Below are positions 1 to 10,500 of a stretch of 64,000 nt of DNA, in pieces. Made by a program: the position numbers and the translations under genes. The notes under the pieces were generated by a model. The model ran no database searches, had not been told where the DNA came from, and was given only the letters and a program-made list of their open reading frames with translations. The DNA is from CALJFL01 sp039964455. GTDB lineage: Bacteria; Pseudomonadota; Gammaproteobacteria; Pseudomonadales; Halieaceae. The DNA lies in the NCBI GenBank assembly GCA_039964455.1, contig JBDVXK010000013.1, forward strand, positions 62,001 to 126,000, written 5' to 3'. Position 1 is the stretch's first letter; each line of letters starts with the position of its first letter.

Positions 1-984
1 GCCGGCAAATCGGTCTCATGCCTGGTGAACCCAAGGGCCTGCCACGAAACTCTACTCAAATATGAGCAAACCACTTCACCTAAAAACATCGCAGTGGTGG
101 GTGCCGGTCCAGCGGGCATGGCCTATGCCACCGTCGCCGCCGAGCGCGGACACAAGGTCACACTCTATGACGCGGCCAGCGAGATTGGCGGCCAGTTCAA
201 CCTGGCCAAGCAGATTCCCGGAAAGGAAGAATTCTACGAGACGCTGCGCTACTACGGCAGGATGATTGAAAAACTGGGCATCAACTTGCAGCTGAATACG
301 CGGGCAGATGCCGACATGCTCGCCGCGGGTGGCTTCGACGATATCATCATCGCCACTGGCATCACTCCGCGCACCCCCGACCTGGAGGGTATCGATCACC
401 CCATGGTGATGGGCTACATCGACGCTATCAGGGGCAATAAGCCCGTGGGCAAAAAAGTCGCCATCATGGGTGCTGGCGGCATCGGTTTTGACGTATCAGA
501 ACTGATCAGCCACGAGGGCGTATCAGCGGCTATGGACATCAATGTATTCGCCAAGGAGTGGGGTGTGGACTTTGCCAATCATCCGCGCGGAGGTGTTACC
601 GGTGTCGAACCTGTTGCCGCAACCGCAGACCGTGAGATCTTCCTGATGCAGCGCAAGGAAACACCGGTGGGACGTGGCTTGGGCAAGACAACTGGCTGGA
701 CCCATCGCATGGCCCTTGGCCGGCGCGGTGTCAAAATGATGAACGGCATTGATTATGTGCGCATAGACGACGATGGGCTGCATATCATGCGCGAGAACAA
801 GCCCGAAGTACTGCCGGTCGATACCGTCATTGTCTGCGCTGGTCAGGATCCAGCCCGAGAACTCTATGACTCGGCGCAGGCACAAGGCTTAGCCGTAGCG
901 CTGGTGGGTGGTGCCTACGAGGCGGCGGAACTGGATGCCAAGGCCGCCATCAACCAGGCCTGCCACATGGCCGCCGAGGTCTAG
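1..984 (+). CDS. fadH: 2,4-dienoyl-CoA reductase (NADPH), C-terminal part, cut by the window edge
   Basis: This enzyme removes double bonds during beta-oxidation of unsaturated fatty acids, using FMN, FAD, a 4Fe-4S cluster and NADPH. Only the C-terminal half is present, and the frame is open from base 1. The sequence SCLVNPRACHET near codons 6-17 matches the end of the Fe-S binding segment of E. coli FadH; the Cys at codon 7 would be the last cluster ligand. It is followed by a Rossmann FAD/NAD motif (VVGAGPAG), the family block EIGGQFNLAKQIPGKEEFYE, a second dinucleotide motif (IMGAGGIGFD), and the late blocks GLGKTTGWTHR and VICAGQDP. The GTG at 25 is not a real start, because conserved sequence lies upstream of it. 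The gene ends 5 bp before the convergent phosphodiesterase gene. Identity rests on strong similarity to E. coli FadH over the whole visible length. Confidence 0.95.
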   Translation, partial: AGKSVSCLVNPRACHETLLKYEQTTSPKNIAVVGAGPAGMAYATVAAERGHKVTLYDAASEIGGQFNLAKQIPGKEEFYETLRYYGRMIEKLGINLQLNTRADADMLAAGGFDDIIIATGITPRTPDLEGIDHPMVMGYIDAIRGNKPVGKKVAIMGAGGIGFDVSELISHEGVSAAMDINVFAKEWGVDFANHPRGGVTGVEPVAATADREIFLMQRKETPVGRGLGKTTGWTHRMALGRRGVKMMNGIDYVRIDDDGLHIMRENKPEVLPVDTVIVCAGQDPARELYDSAQAQGLAVALVGGAYEAAELDAKAAINQACHMAAEV

Positions 985-989
985 TTAAC

Positions 990-2849
990 TCAGGGCGAAT
1001 CGTCCCGATAGGTTCGGGGCGGCACCGGCTTACCAAAGAACAGTGACGCACTGAGTAACAGGCGTTCGGTGGGACCCAATTGGGCCCGCTGCGCCATCAC
1101 TTCCCGTGCCATCGCGGGTTCATCGGTAATCAGACCGTCCACGCCCCTGGACAACCAGCCGGTCATGGACAAGGCATCATTGATTGTCCAAATATATACC
1201 GGCTTACCGGCGTCCTGGGAGCGACGAATAAAGGCCGGAGTAGCCATAGCGGCATTCACCGCCAGAAAATCGACATCCATGCGTGACAGATCACCCACTG
1301 CCGTGGCGGCGAGCAGCCCAACCGTCCACTCGGGTCGCAATGCCTTGAGCTTTTGCACACCGGGCAAGTGCAGGGACATAGCAATCACTTCGTCAGCCAT
1401 GTCCATCTCTTCCACCACGTCCACCACACGCTGCTCAAGCGCCTCGTCGTGACCGTAGTATTTCAGTTCTATCAGCAGTTTCGCCTTGCCACGGGTTTCA
1501 GCAAGCACCTGGGCAAGCGTAGGTGTGCGCTCATCGGCAAACTCTGGCGAGAACCAACTACCTATATCAATTTGCTGAATCTCTGCCAGCTTACCTTCCC
1601 AGATTTTTAAAGGATTCCCTGCCAGCTTCATGAAGTCACTATCGTGCACCACCATCACTTCACCATCGAGGCTCTCCTGAACATCAATCTCGACCCAATC
1701 AGCACCGTCCTGCACAGCGAGACGAACCGCCGCCAAGGTATTCTCAGGTGCGGCACCCGCGGCGCCACGGTGAGCGATCACAAGGGCACTATCTTCCGTT
1801 GCAAGACCACGCACGAGTACATGACCGGCGAGTGCCGCTATCAAAGCCGCGACTATCGCCACGGTAACCAGCCTGCCTGTAGACCAGTTAAGCGAAAACC
1901 CCCTGTCAGAACCTTCGCCAAGACCAGCGAGCCAGTTGCTGTCGGCAAGGTCAGCCAGCAGGCTTTCTTGCAAATGTGCAATCACAGTTGCCAGGCTGGC
2001 TAACGATAAGGCACTGGCAAAAAAGTTGAGCGCCACCCAGATCAGCATCTGCAGGCCAAGCAAGAGTACAAGAATCGTCAGCGAATCCGCCGACAGGGCC
2101 AGTAACAATTGCCAGGCCAGGCCCAGGAAGATCGCCGGCACCGCAGCCAGCAGCAATGAAGAAATCACCCAGAACACCAGCAACCTGATCACAGTGCGGC
2201 GGTCACCACTCACGTGGCTCTCACTGACGGCGAATGACTCCCTGGGCGCCGTGGCGTTGAACATGACCAGTGGCAAAATCAGGCACCAACCCAGCAATCG
2301 GCGACCCAGCCGCCAGACAAATAACACCGTAGGTATCGCCGCAAGCGCGATCGCGTAATAGAACTGCGCCGGCTTCTCACTCAGGTAATAGTTAATGTCG
2401 TAGTCTGTCAGCAGCCACCACGCAATCGCAGCCACCACGAGAATATAGGGCAACAAATACAGCAGAATACGCAGCACCAGCAGTGTGGTCGCCAGTAATA
2501 GCCGCGCTGCATTGCGCACTACATAAATGACACAATGACGAGGTAGTACCTGCAGACCCTGTCGATGAGCACTGACCAGCGCCAGCATCGCGGACAACTC
2601 CAGCGCGACGATTGCCAGGAGCAAACCCAGAATAAAAATGAGGCCAATCATCCCCAGTGGCGTCAGGATAAGCCTGGCGATATCCTGGTCGGCGACAGCG
2701 GCACTGCCAGACAAGCCGACAAGCGCCTGCGTGGAAAGCCCCAATATCGGAGCCAGAATCACCACCCCCAGCAGCGTGAACAACAGGTGAATTATCAACA
2801 GCTGTGGCCAGCTCTTGCGCAACTGCGCCAATAGTTCCTCAAACTTCAC
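990..2849 (-). CDS. Membrane-anchored glycerophosphodiester phosphodiesterase
   Basis: 619 aa. The first ~345 residues form a multi-span membrane domain of the kind found in fused GDPD proteins (about eight hydrophobic stretches, for example 17-37, 60-93, 120-147, 220-252 and 328-348). Residues 356-590 form a GDPD TIM barrel with the signature IAHRGAAGAAPENT: His360-Arg361 and Glu369-Asn370, then the metal-binding pair Glu387/Asp389 (VEIDV) and His402 (VVHD). These residues match the GDPD catalytic set, so the protein should hydrolyse glycerophosphodiesters to glycerol-3-phosphate and an alcohol, probably on the outer face of the inner membrane. The start is a GTG at 2849 preceded by GGGAGAG (2857-2863). 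It converges on fadH and is divergent from the dehydrogenase gene at 3034. Confidence 0.88.
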   Translation of the reverse strand: MKFEELLAQLRKSWPQLLIIHLLFTLLGVVILAPILGLSTQALVGLSGSAAVADQDIARLILTPLGMIGLIFILGLLLAIVALELSAMLALVSAHRQGLQVLPRHCVIYVVRNAARLLLATTLLVLRILLYLLPYILVVAAIAWWLLTDYDINYYLSEKPAQFYYAIALAAIPTVLFVWRLGRRLLGWCLILPLVMFNATAPRESFAVSESHVSGDRRTVIRLLVFWVISSLLLAAVPAIFLGLAWQLLLALSADSLTILVLLLGLQMLIWVALNFFASALSLASLATVIAHLQESLLADLADSNWLAGLGEGSDRGFSLNWSTGRLVTVAIVAALIAALAGHVLVRGLATEDSALVIAHRGAAGAAPENTLAAVRLAVQDGADWVEIDVQESLDGEVMVVHDSDFMKLAGNPLKIWEGKLAEIQQIDIGSWFSPEFADERTPTLAQVLAETRGKAKLLIELKYYGHDEALEQRVVDVVEEMDMADEVIAMSLHLPGVQKLKALRPEWTVGLLAATAVGDLSRMDVDFLAVNAAMATPAFIRRSQDAGKPVYIWTINDALSMTGWLSRGVDGLITDEPAMAREVMAQRAQLGPTERLLLSASLFFGKPVPPRTYRDDSP

Positions 2850-3033
2850 GCCAATGCTCTCCCGATATTCGAGCTACTAGCCTAGGCGCTTTCTACAGCA
2901 GACGCCAGCCTGACTAAGTCTCCAAAACTCAGTGGTATAGCATGGCCAAACACCATGGTCGCAACAGTCCGGCAGATGAGAAGCGGCAGGGTAAATGGTC
3001 TATAATCCACGGTTCGAGATTGGGAGCCCACCC

Positions 3034-4767
3034 ATGAGTAACACAATCAAGGTATCCAGCCCGCTGGTAGTACTGCATGGCGACGAGATGGCCCAGATCG
3101 CTTTTGAGCGTATTCTGGAACAATTCGTCAGCCGGCAGCTGGACATACCGCTGATAGAAATAGACCTGTCTGCAGAACAGAGGCTGCTCAGCAATGGTGC
3201 TGTGGTAAATGAGGCCATCGCTGCCTTGCAACAATATGGCGTTGGCATCAAGAACGCCGGTATGACGGTGAATCGTGAACAGCTGGACGAACTGCTCGCC
3301 AAGTACCCGCAAGTGAAAGAGGGCGAGCTCGACAAGCTGGCCACCAAATCCCCCAATGGCGCGATTCGCAAAGGCATAGGCGGCAACATTACCCGCGAGG
3401 ATATACAGTTCCGCAATATCAAGAATACGCCACCGACGTGGATAGGCCGTGATATCGAAGTCGATACCATGGAACACGGTGGCAACAAGGACAGTTATAA
3501 CACCCTGTCGGCTGCTACCGGCATTGCCCGGTTGGTCTTTGTAGGCGCTAGCGGCGATCCGGTGGGGCTGCACAGACGCAAGCTCAATCTCGGTGATCCC
3601 TTCATGCTGGCAACCAACGACTACGCTGCGGTTGAAGCCTGGGCAAGACACTTTTTCCAGCGCTGCCTGGACGAGGCACGAGATGCCTATGTAGGCCTGA
3701 AAGATACGGTAATTCCTGGCTATGACGGTGTCATGCGTAATGCGATAGAGCGCATTTACCAGGATGAGTACAAGGCACAGTTTGAAGCAGCAGAGCTCAC
3801 TTATAACTATGAGCTCATTGATGCGCAGGCCGCACGTATCGTCGCCAACCCACCGGAGAGGGCCCTGTGGGGCGTACCCGACAACTCCACCGGCAGACGC
3901 TTGCACAAACTGATAGAAACGCTGAAGAAGTACGGCATTCCTGACCGCAAATTTCACGTGTCAATCTCAAGAATGAGTGCGGGTGGCGGAGATCAGTACG
4001 GCAGCTTTAACATGCCTGCGCCGGAGGACGGCATCGTCAAAATTATTGTCGATGGCCAGGAAAAGCACGCCCGTGAGGTCAAGGCCAACGACCCCATGCT
4101 ATTTATGTCTAACGATCGCGTAGCGATAAGAGACTGGATACTGCAGGCTTTTCGCGATGCAGCGCTGAACGACAAAGAGGTCTACTTCGGTCTCAAGCGC
4201 GAGTACTTCGAATACGATGAAGTGTTCAGCACGGTAATCAATGAAGTGCGGGTGGCACTTGTTGCCGACCATACTGAACCGCCCTCCTTCATGATCATGC
4301 GCCCCTCCAGTCAATTGAAAAAGATGATCACAGACCCACCGCGCAATGCACTGTATCCGGCACAAAATCTCGACGGCGATATTTTTTCCGACATCGCCGC
4401 GGCTCTGGGTGGCAGCCTTGCAACAGCAAGCTCGATCATTGAGAGTAAAGACGGCACTATGCTGTACGAGGCGCCCCACGGTACAGCTCACGATCTCTAC
4501 CTGAAGTATCAGGAGAGCGATGGCGAGGTGGCCATCTTCAATTCAAGCGCATTGATTTACGCGCTGGGTAACGCGCTGGAAACCCTGGGTAACCGCGAAG
4601 GCAATGCCGAACTGGTCGCCTATTCCGCGGCCCTGAAAAGCGCACTAATCAACACCGTCGACCAAGGCACCATTACCGGCGACCTGAAGGGCAAGACCAC
4701 CAATCCAGAGGCCGAGAATGTCGTCGACATGCAGGGCTTTCTGGACGCGGTGGAAGCCAACCTTTAA
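3034..4767 (+). CDS. Isocitrate/isopropylmalate dehydrogenase-family enzyme, probable NADP isocitrate dehydrogenase
   Basis: 577 aa from the ATG at 3034, chosen over an upstream in-frame ATG at 2995 because GGGAG lies at 3022-3026. Blocks resemble eukaryote-type isocitrate dehydrogenase: HGDEMAQIAFERIL near the N-terminus, KSPNGAIRKGIGGN with the substrate-binding Ser and Asn (near 107), NLDGDIFSDIAAALGG with the metal Asp residues (near 443), and EAPHGTAHD near 479, equivalent to the AAHGT cofactor loop. At 577 aa it is much longer than the usual ~410-430 aa enzyme; an inserted middle segment around residues 150-320 includes GGGDQYGSFN. It would oxidatively decarboxylate isocitrate to 2-oxoglutarate. 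The family is clear; exact substrate and cofactor are inferred from motif resemblance. Confidence 0.72.
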   Translation: MSNTIKVSSPLVVLHGDEMAQIAFERILEQFVSRQLDIPLIEIDLSAEQRLLSNGAVVNEAIAALQQYGVGIKNAGMTVNREQLDELLAKYPQVKEGELDKLATKSPNGAIRKGIGGNITREDIQFRNIKNTPPTWIGRDIEVDTMEHGGNKDSYNTLSAATGIARLVFVGASGDPVGLHRRKLNLGDPFMLATNDYAAVEAWARHFFQRCLDEARDAYVGLKDTVIPGYDGVMRNAIERIYQDEYKAQFEAAELTYNYELIDAQAARIVANPPERALWGVPDNSTGRRLHKLIETLKKYGIPDRKFHVSISRMSAGGGDQYGSFNMPAPEDGIVKIIVDGQEKHAREVKANDPMLFMSNDRVAIRDWILQAFRDAALNDKEVYFGLKREYFEYDEVFSTVINEVRVALVADHTEPPSFMIMRPSSQLKKMITDPPRNALYPAQNLDGDIFSDIAAALGGSLATASSIIESKDGTMLYEAPHGTAHDLYLKYQESDGEVAIFNSSALIYALGNALETLGNREGNAELVAYSAALKSALINTVDQGTITGDLKGKTTNPEAENVVDMQGFLDAVEANL

Positions 4768-4788
4768 CTAAATGGCTGACAAACTACA

Positions 4789-5604
4789 GTGTTTACCTAT
4801 CTGAACCCCGATATTCGAGAGCGCCTGATTAGCACGGGCAAGCTCACCCGCATAGACTCACAAGGCAATGCGCTGGACCCACGCATGCCGCCACCTACAG
4901 ACGCCACTGCGCTGAACCTGCTTGGGCCTATCCCCTTACCACTGGGCAGGGGTGACAAACACCCTACCGTGCAATGGTTCGCAGCGGTACGCAGCACCGA
5001 ACTGCGTGAGGTCGAGTCGCTGGCTGGCACATTACGCGACAGTGGCGGTCAACACTTATTCTCCACGCTGGCCTCGTCCATGGCAGTTAACAGCGTGCTT
5101 GTTGTAGGTGAGCCCTCGGGGGAATCCGCACCGTTGGTGCGCGTGCATTCGAGTTGCCTTACCGGTGACGTCTTCGGCTCCAGGCGCTGCGAGTGTGGCC
5201 CGCAGCTGGAAGCGGCTATTGACCGCATAGCGGAAGACCCGGCCGGAGGCTATCTTATCTATATGGCCGGACATGAGGGTCGTGGTATTGGCTTGTGGGC
5301 CAAGGCAGCAACGTATCTGCTTCAGGATGAGGGTGAAAACACCTATCAGGCCAACCGGTCGCTGGGCTTACCGGATGACTCGCGGGACTTTAGTGACGCC
5401 GCTTCACTACTGCATCACTTTGTCGGTAATAAGCCTATGCGGCTATTGACCAACAACCCTAAAAAAATCGCCGACCTGGCTGAGCATGGACTGAATCAGA
5501 TAAGCGCTGAAAAACATATCACCGGTGTAGACGAGTGCAATTTGCGCTACCTGTCTGCCAAAGCAGAATGGGGACATAAAATCACCCAGGAAGATCTCGA
5601 CTAG
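4789..5604 (+). CDS. ribA: GTP cyclohydrolase II (RibA type)
   Basis: 271 aa, GTG start, 21 bp after the dehydrogenase gene. GTP cyclohydrolase II opens the GTP ring to give the first riboflavin precursor. The zinc site is visible as SSCLTGDVFGSRRCECG with Cys123, Cys134 and Cys136. It is followed by YMAGHEGRGIGL, the loop carrying the catalytic arginine, then LLQDEGENTYQAN, LLTNNPKKI and the late block KAEWGHKI, all in family order. There is no DHBP synthase (RibB) domain; instead an extra ~70 residues precede the catalytic core, longer than the E. coli RibA N-terminus. It is not in a riboflavin operon and may be a second, stand-alone paralogue. Confidence 0.85.
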   Translation: MFTYLNPDIRERLISTGKLTRIDSQGNALDPRMPPPTDATALNLLGPIPLPLGRGDKHPTVQWFAAVRSTELREVESLAGTLRDSGGQHLFSTLASSMAVNSVLVVGEPSGESAPLVRVHSSCLTGDVFGSRRCECGPQLEAAIDRIAEDPAGGYLIYMAGHEGRGIGLWAKAATYLLQDEGENTYQANRSLGLPDDSRDFSDAASLLHHFVGNKPMRLLTNNPKKIADLAEHGLNQISAEKHITGVDECNLRYLSAKAEWGHKITQEDLD

Positions 5605-5623
5605 ATTACTTGGAGAACCCCGC

Positions 5624-7513
5624 GTGGAAGAAAGCGAGATAAGCCCACCGCAATGCTGCCTGTTGTTCGACTCCAATTTGGATGAGACGCAACTGGAAGC
5701 CTACCGCAGCGAGCCTTTAGAGCTTATTCCCTGGTCGGACCGTGAAACCATAGCCGATCACAAACGCGTGTTACTGTGCCTCAGCGACGAGGCCATTCGC
5801 GATATCATTGGCCTTGCCGTGCAGCGACATTGGCAGCTGGCAGTGTTACCGCATCCGGATGCCAGCGAAGCGATGAACGCCCTGTCAGTCAAGGGCAGCA
5901 CTTCAGAGTTACTCGCACACTACCAAAGCGCAGAGGCTATAGAAGCCGACGTACTACTGTGTAACGACCAGCCTGTATTCTCGTCGGTTATCATCGGCAA
6001 AGTTATGGCACTGCGTCCGGCAGACCTAGACAAACCGGCCTCACGACGCAGCTTCTTCCTTGGTGCCATAAAAGGCCTGCGTGCACTCAGGCTGAAAGAT
6101 TACCGACTGACCACCGGCAAAGACCAACAGGTGCAGCTGGCTGCCCTGGGGCTTGTCGTTATGGGCTACACCCGTAACTCACTGTTGGGGCGATTCATCA
6201 AGGAACCCGTCAGCCTGAGAGACGGAAGGCTTACGCTGCTGGCATTTGCGCCCCGCAGCATCACCAGCTACCTGTGGTTTCTGTTGCGGTTGGTCATTCG
6301 CCATAAAGTCAGCTTACAAAAATTACCTTCTGCCATTGGTGTGGTACAAACCGAGCGAATCACACTCAGCGCACCGCGCGGCGTGGAATTTCTTCTGGAC
6401 AGTAAACCGGTGCATGCAGAGGAGATCGAATTTCGTATTCAGGAGGAACCCGTAGCGCTGGTACCGGGTCCGGCGCTGCAACAGGCGTTCTCCACAACAC
6501 CTGGCAAAAAGAAAGACGCCATACGCATTCGCCACTTGCCAATTAATGAAACCGCGCGTGAGTTATTTGAAAAACCGCTACCAATGTTCAGCCACGCCAC
6601 CGAAGAGGAATATCGGGACTTGTTTGTGGCCCTGCGCGAGAACGCAATGCCCTCCACTTCCTTTCAGGTATTGACCGTTCTCAGCGTCTTATTGGCGCTT
6701 GCAGGAATGTATGCCAACTCGGCGCCGGTCATTATCGGTGCCATGATTCTGGCCCCGCTGATGTCGCCCATAATCTCAATGTCTATGGGGATGGCGCGCA
6801 TGGAGTTCGTACTGTTGCGCAATTCCATGAAGACGCTGGCGATCGGTATTGGCTGGGCCCTGGGTTGGGCGGTGCTGGTGGCCTGGCTTATGCCGCTATC
6901 AATTGAGACACCAGAAATGCAGGCCAGAATGTCACCGACCCTGCTGGACCTGTTCGTTGCAGTGATTTCCGGCATCGCGGGTGCCTACGCGTTTGCCAAG
7001 GAAGAAATTGCCAAGAGCCTGGCGGGGGTGGCGATCGCGGTAGCACTGGTGCCACCACTAAGCGTCATGGGCATTGGGCTGGGCTGGGCCGACTGGGACA
7101 TGGCAATTGGCGCCACTCTGCTGTTCTCTACCAACCTTATTGGCATAGCACTGGCTGCGAGCGTTACTTTTCTGGTGCTGGGTTTCGCTCCCTTTCATCT
7201 GGCCAAGCGCGGGTTGATGTTTGCCAGCGCGATGATGGTAGCCATCGCCATCCCGTTAACCATAGCGTTCTCCGGCTTAACCCAGCAGGGGAATCTACTC
7301 AATCAGGTGCCCACAGGAATCGTCACACTGGGCGGCCAGCAGGTTCGTGTAGGCCATGTTGAAGTTATCGCCGGTTCGCCGCCACTGGTTCGGTTGAGCC
7401 TCAGCGCCCCCAATCAAGTGGGAACGGCTCAGGTGGACGAGCTTAAGCAACTGATCAGCGAGCGAGTCGGTGAAACGATAGAGCTGGAAGCTGATGTCAG
7501 CCTAAGGCGTTAG
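5624..7513 (+). CDS. DUF389 (TIGR00341-type) membrane protein with a lipid-kinase-like N-terminal part
   Basis: 629 aa, GTG start at 5624 with GGAG at 5612-5615. Residues about 340-560 form the DUF389 membrane domain (VLSVLLALAGMYANSAPVII, then GAMILAPLMSPI, and LAGVAIAVALVPPLSVMGIG), with about six membrane spans. The N-terminal third has no membrane segments. Its stretch VEFLLDSKPVHAEEIEFRI followed by a run ending LVPGPAL resembles the C-terminal half-domain of diacylglycerol/YegS-type lipid kinases, a combination reported for some TIGR00341 proteins. I see no clear kinase glycine loop, so activity should not be assumed. It follows ribA by 19 bp and may be cotranscribed. Function is unknown. 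Confidence 0.75.
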   Translation: MEESEISPPQCCLLFDSNLDETQLEAYRSEPLELIPWSDRETIADHKRVLLCLSDEAIRDIIGLAVQRHWQLAVLPHPDASEAMNALSVKGSTSELLAHYQSAEAIEADVLLCNDQPVFSSVIIGKVMALRPADLDKPASRRSFFLGAIKGLRALRLKDYRLTTGKDQQVQLAALGLVVMGYTRNSLLGRFIKEPVSLRDGRLTLLAFAPRSITSYLWFLLRLVIRHKVSLQKLPSAIGVVQTERITLSAPRGVEFLLDSKPVHAEEIEFRIQEEPVALVPGPALQQAFSTTPGKKKDAIRIRHLPINETARELFEKPLPMFSHATEEEYRDLFVALRENAMPSTSFQVLTVLSVLLALAGMYANSAPVIIGAMILAPLMSPIISMSMGMARMEFVLLRNSMKTLAIGIGWALGWAVLVAWLMPLSIETPEMQARMSPTLLDLFVAVISGIAGAYAFAKEEIAKSLAGVAIAVALVPPLSVMGIGLGWADWDMAIGATLLFSTNLIGIALAASVTFLVLGFAPFHLAKRGLMFASAMMVAIAIPLTIAFSGLTQQGNLLNQVPTGIVTLGGQQVRVGHVEVIAGSPPLVRLSLSAPNQVGTAQVDELKQLISERVGETIELEADVSLRR

Positions 7514-7515
7514 CG

Positions 7516-7526
7516 CAGTTAAACTG
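7516..7526. repeat. Short inverted repeat between convergent genes
   Basis: CAGTT-A-AACTG is a perfect inverted repeat in the 26-bp gap between the convergent DUF389 and mechanosensitive-channel genes. A T-rich stretch follows on the plus strand. It is a weak candidate for a terminator hairpin; the stem is only 5 bp. Confidence 0.25.
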
Positions 7527-7539
7527 TAATAATTACCTA

Positions 7540-10500
7540 TTAACCCTCAGGCTGTTCCAGCTTGATACGTATCGGCGCCTCGGCGTCAAAATGAACATCG
7601 CGCTGCGGGAACGCTATCACGATATCTTCTTCATTGAAGCGGCGATAAATTTCTCTGTTCAGCACACTCTTGGTAAGCCACAGGTATTCAACACTGGGCA
7701 CAAAGTAACGGGCGGTCAACAGCAGCGCGTTATCGCCGAATTCAGACAGGATGATTGAAGGTGGTGGTTCATCAAGGACATCCGCATTGGAACGCACGAT
7801 ATCTTCCAACAGTGCCAGCGCACGCTCCACGTCACTGCCATAGGCAACGCCTACCTCCAGGATAATACGCGTCTCGCTATCGGAAAGTGACCAGTTCAGC
7901 AAACGGCCTGTAATAAATTCCTTATTGGGTACTACCAGTTCCTTGCCGTTCCAATCCCGCAGCGTAGTGGCGCGAATCCGTATCTTGGTAATCACCCCGT
8001 CACTTTCGCCAATGGTGACAATATCTCCTACCCTGATGGGGCGCTCGAAGAGAATAATCAAGCCGCTGATAAAATTGGCTACAATCTCCTGCAGGCCAAA
8101 GCCTATGCCAACGCCCAGCGCCGCTACCAGCCACTGCAACTGACCCCATTGCAAACCCAACATGCTCAGAAGAGCGATACCGCCACCCGCGAAAATAACA
8201 TAGCCAAGAATTGTGGTGATGGTATAACGACTACCCGACGAGACTGATGGATATTGCAGCAGAATAAGCTCGACAAGCGATGGCACATCGCGAGCCGCGT
8301 AGAACACAGCAAACGCCAGAATGATAATTCCCAAAATGCTTCCCATGGTTACATTCTGGGTGATGGTGACCCCACCTTCAGAACTACTGGAGGTCCACAA
8401 GACAACTTCATTGAGAACATCCAGCGCGGGCAGCGTAGGTGCCCAAATAATCCACAGCCCCAACAAGCCAAGTATCAAAACTGCGAATTTCATTAGTTTA
8501 GCGGTGGCTGCACTCAGGGACGCGAGCGAGGCCCGTTCTTCTTTTACCTGCTGTTCTTCTTCTTTGCTCGAATCGGTAACCAGCTCTCGAAAGCGCACCT
8601 TGCGGCGCATAATCATGGACCAGCGGTACATGGTTGCGTAGAAGAATATCAATACAGCGACTAAAGAGGCTGATGCAAGTATGCCTCTGATGATAATAGC
8701 AGCTGAATAAAGATAGCCCGCCGTCAAAATGAAGACGACCAGCCCCGTTAACAAGATAAAAATATTTCTCAACAGCGGCAGTCGGCTGATAAAAAGCCCG
8801 GCAACAGGGTCGTCAGGCGAGCTGACAAACTGAATCTTCCACAGCCGTCTGACGAAAATGAATGTTGTCAGCAGGCTGAGCAAGCGCACGCCACCGGCTT
8901 CGGGCGAGGCCAGGCCCAGACGGTACAAAATCGACGAAAAGACCATCAGCGGCAGCCACCAGATAATTAGCCAGCTAATCTCGCGATAGGCGATCGCGCA
9001 ATTTTCGGGCCGCCATTGGAAGTGCAGCGTACCAATGCCATTTTCACGCACAGAGTTGCGCAGAAATAGCAGAATCAGGGTCAACCATGCTGCGCCCTGT
9101 AACGCGCCGGACACACTGGTTGCCAGTGGCACATCCACATAACCGATCGCCCGGGCAACCGCGAACAACAATACAGGCCAGGGCAAGGAATCTAGCAGCG
9201 TTGCAACTATGGCCAACAACGTTGAGCTAATAGAGTCACTTCTGGCGCGACCAACATCTTTCGCCAACCGTTCCTGCCAACCCGAAAGTCGCCAGCGCAG
9301 TAGAATCAAAACCAGGAAGGCAAGTATCGCCACGGCTCCGGGCCAAGACGGATCCAGAACGGCCAGCAAACCTCGATAGGAGTTGCTCAGAACAACCATT
9401 TCGCGGGGTATCGCCCTGATACTGTCCAGCGAAAGTGGCGGATGACTGTGAACCCACAGCAGGTAAGTAGAAAGGAAGGTTCGATACTCGTCACTAACGC
9501 GCCCCTCCTCTCGCATGATCGCGACAAGATCACCGGCAACGTCTATGTAGCTACTGTGTAGCGCTATAAGATCGGCGAGCAACTTTCGCTGCAAACGACT
9601 CAGCTCTACCGCGCGCTCGCGCTGCGAATCAGAGAGTGTTTCCTGAACGCTGTTTGCTACCTCATCGACATAGCTTTCTACCCGGTCCAGCAACAGCATT
9701 TGCTCTTCATGATCAATGCGCTGAATGACCATATTGCCGATACGGCGATCAACAGAACAACCCGTATCAACCGGATCAAGGCGTGAGGTATTAAGCTCGG
9801 CTAACAGGATATGGCCCAGCTCGTCACTACCGCGAGCGAATTCTACCCGACGCCTGGTAGACGAGTAGCGATCGCTGACAAAGGCAAGAGACTCTTCCAT
9901 GTCTTTACGACATCGGTAAAGAACCGCGATGTCAGCACTTAAAACCTCCAATTCAGAACTGTACTCGACATTTTGACCGGCCAGAAAGACCAGAGTCGCA
10001 GACTCACCGGCCAGGCTTACCTCTTCTGACCTAACCCGCTCGGCTTGCTCACGGCGAAATTCGACCAGCCGCCGTTCAATCGCATCGATTTGTAAATCCA
10101 GTAATGCCACAGACCGCAGTCCATCTGAACGCTGGGCTCGCAGCAGGGCGTACCGCGCAGGCTGGGAAGCAGATGCCGCATCCAGTGAGCGATCCTCCGC
10201 CAGTAATGCTTGCCTGCTTGCAATGACCTGCCAGTCTGCCGCCTCGTTACTACTGGGTGACGCGGTGGCTTGCACAAACGCCAGCTTGACCGGAAGCTCC
10301 CGCAATTGAGCCTGAATGGCCAGAATTCTTTCTCGGCGCTGCCCTTCATTGGTTTCACGGGAAGACAGGCGCTCATCCAGTCTAGTATTCTCGGCATTAA
10401 AGCTGGCACGCTCGGCCCTGGCCGCTGTGAACTCGGCCTCCAACTGCGCCAACGCCACACCTTCCAGCTTTTCTTCAAAGTCCGGAGAAAGCGACTCATC

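Noticed and set aside
25..27. GTG as start of the first gene
   Set aside because: Conserved FadH sequence including an Fe-S cysteine lies upstream in the same frame; the gene simply begins outside the window.
2929..3957. Long minus-strand open frame opposite the isocitrate dehydrogenase gene
   Set aside because: It is antisense to a gene with clear family motifs, and its translation shows no recognisable domain.
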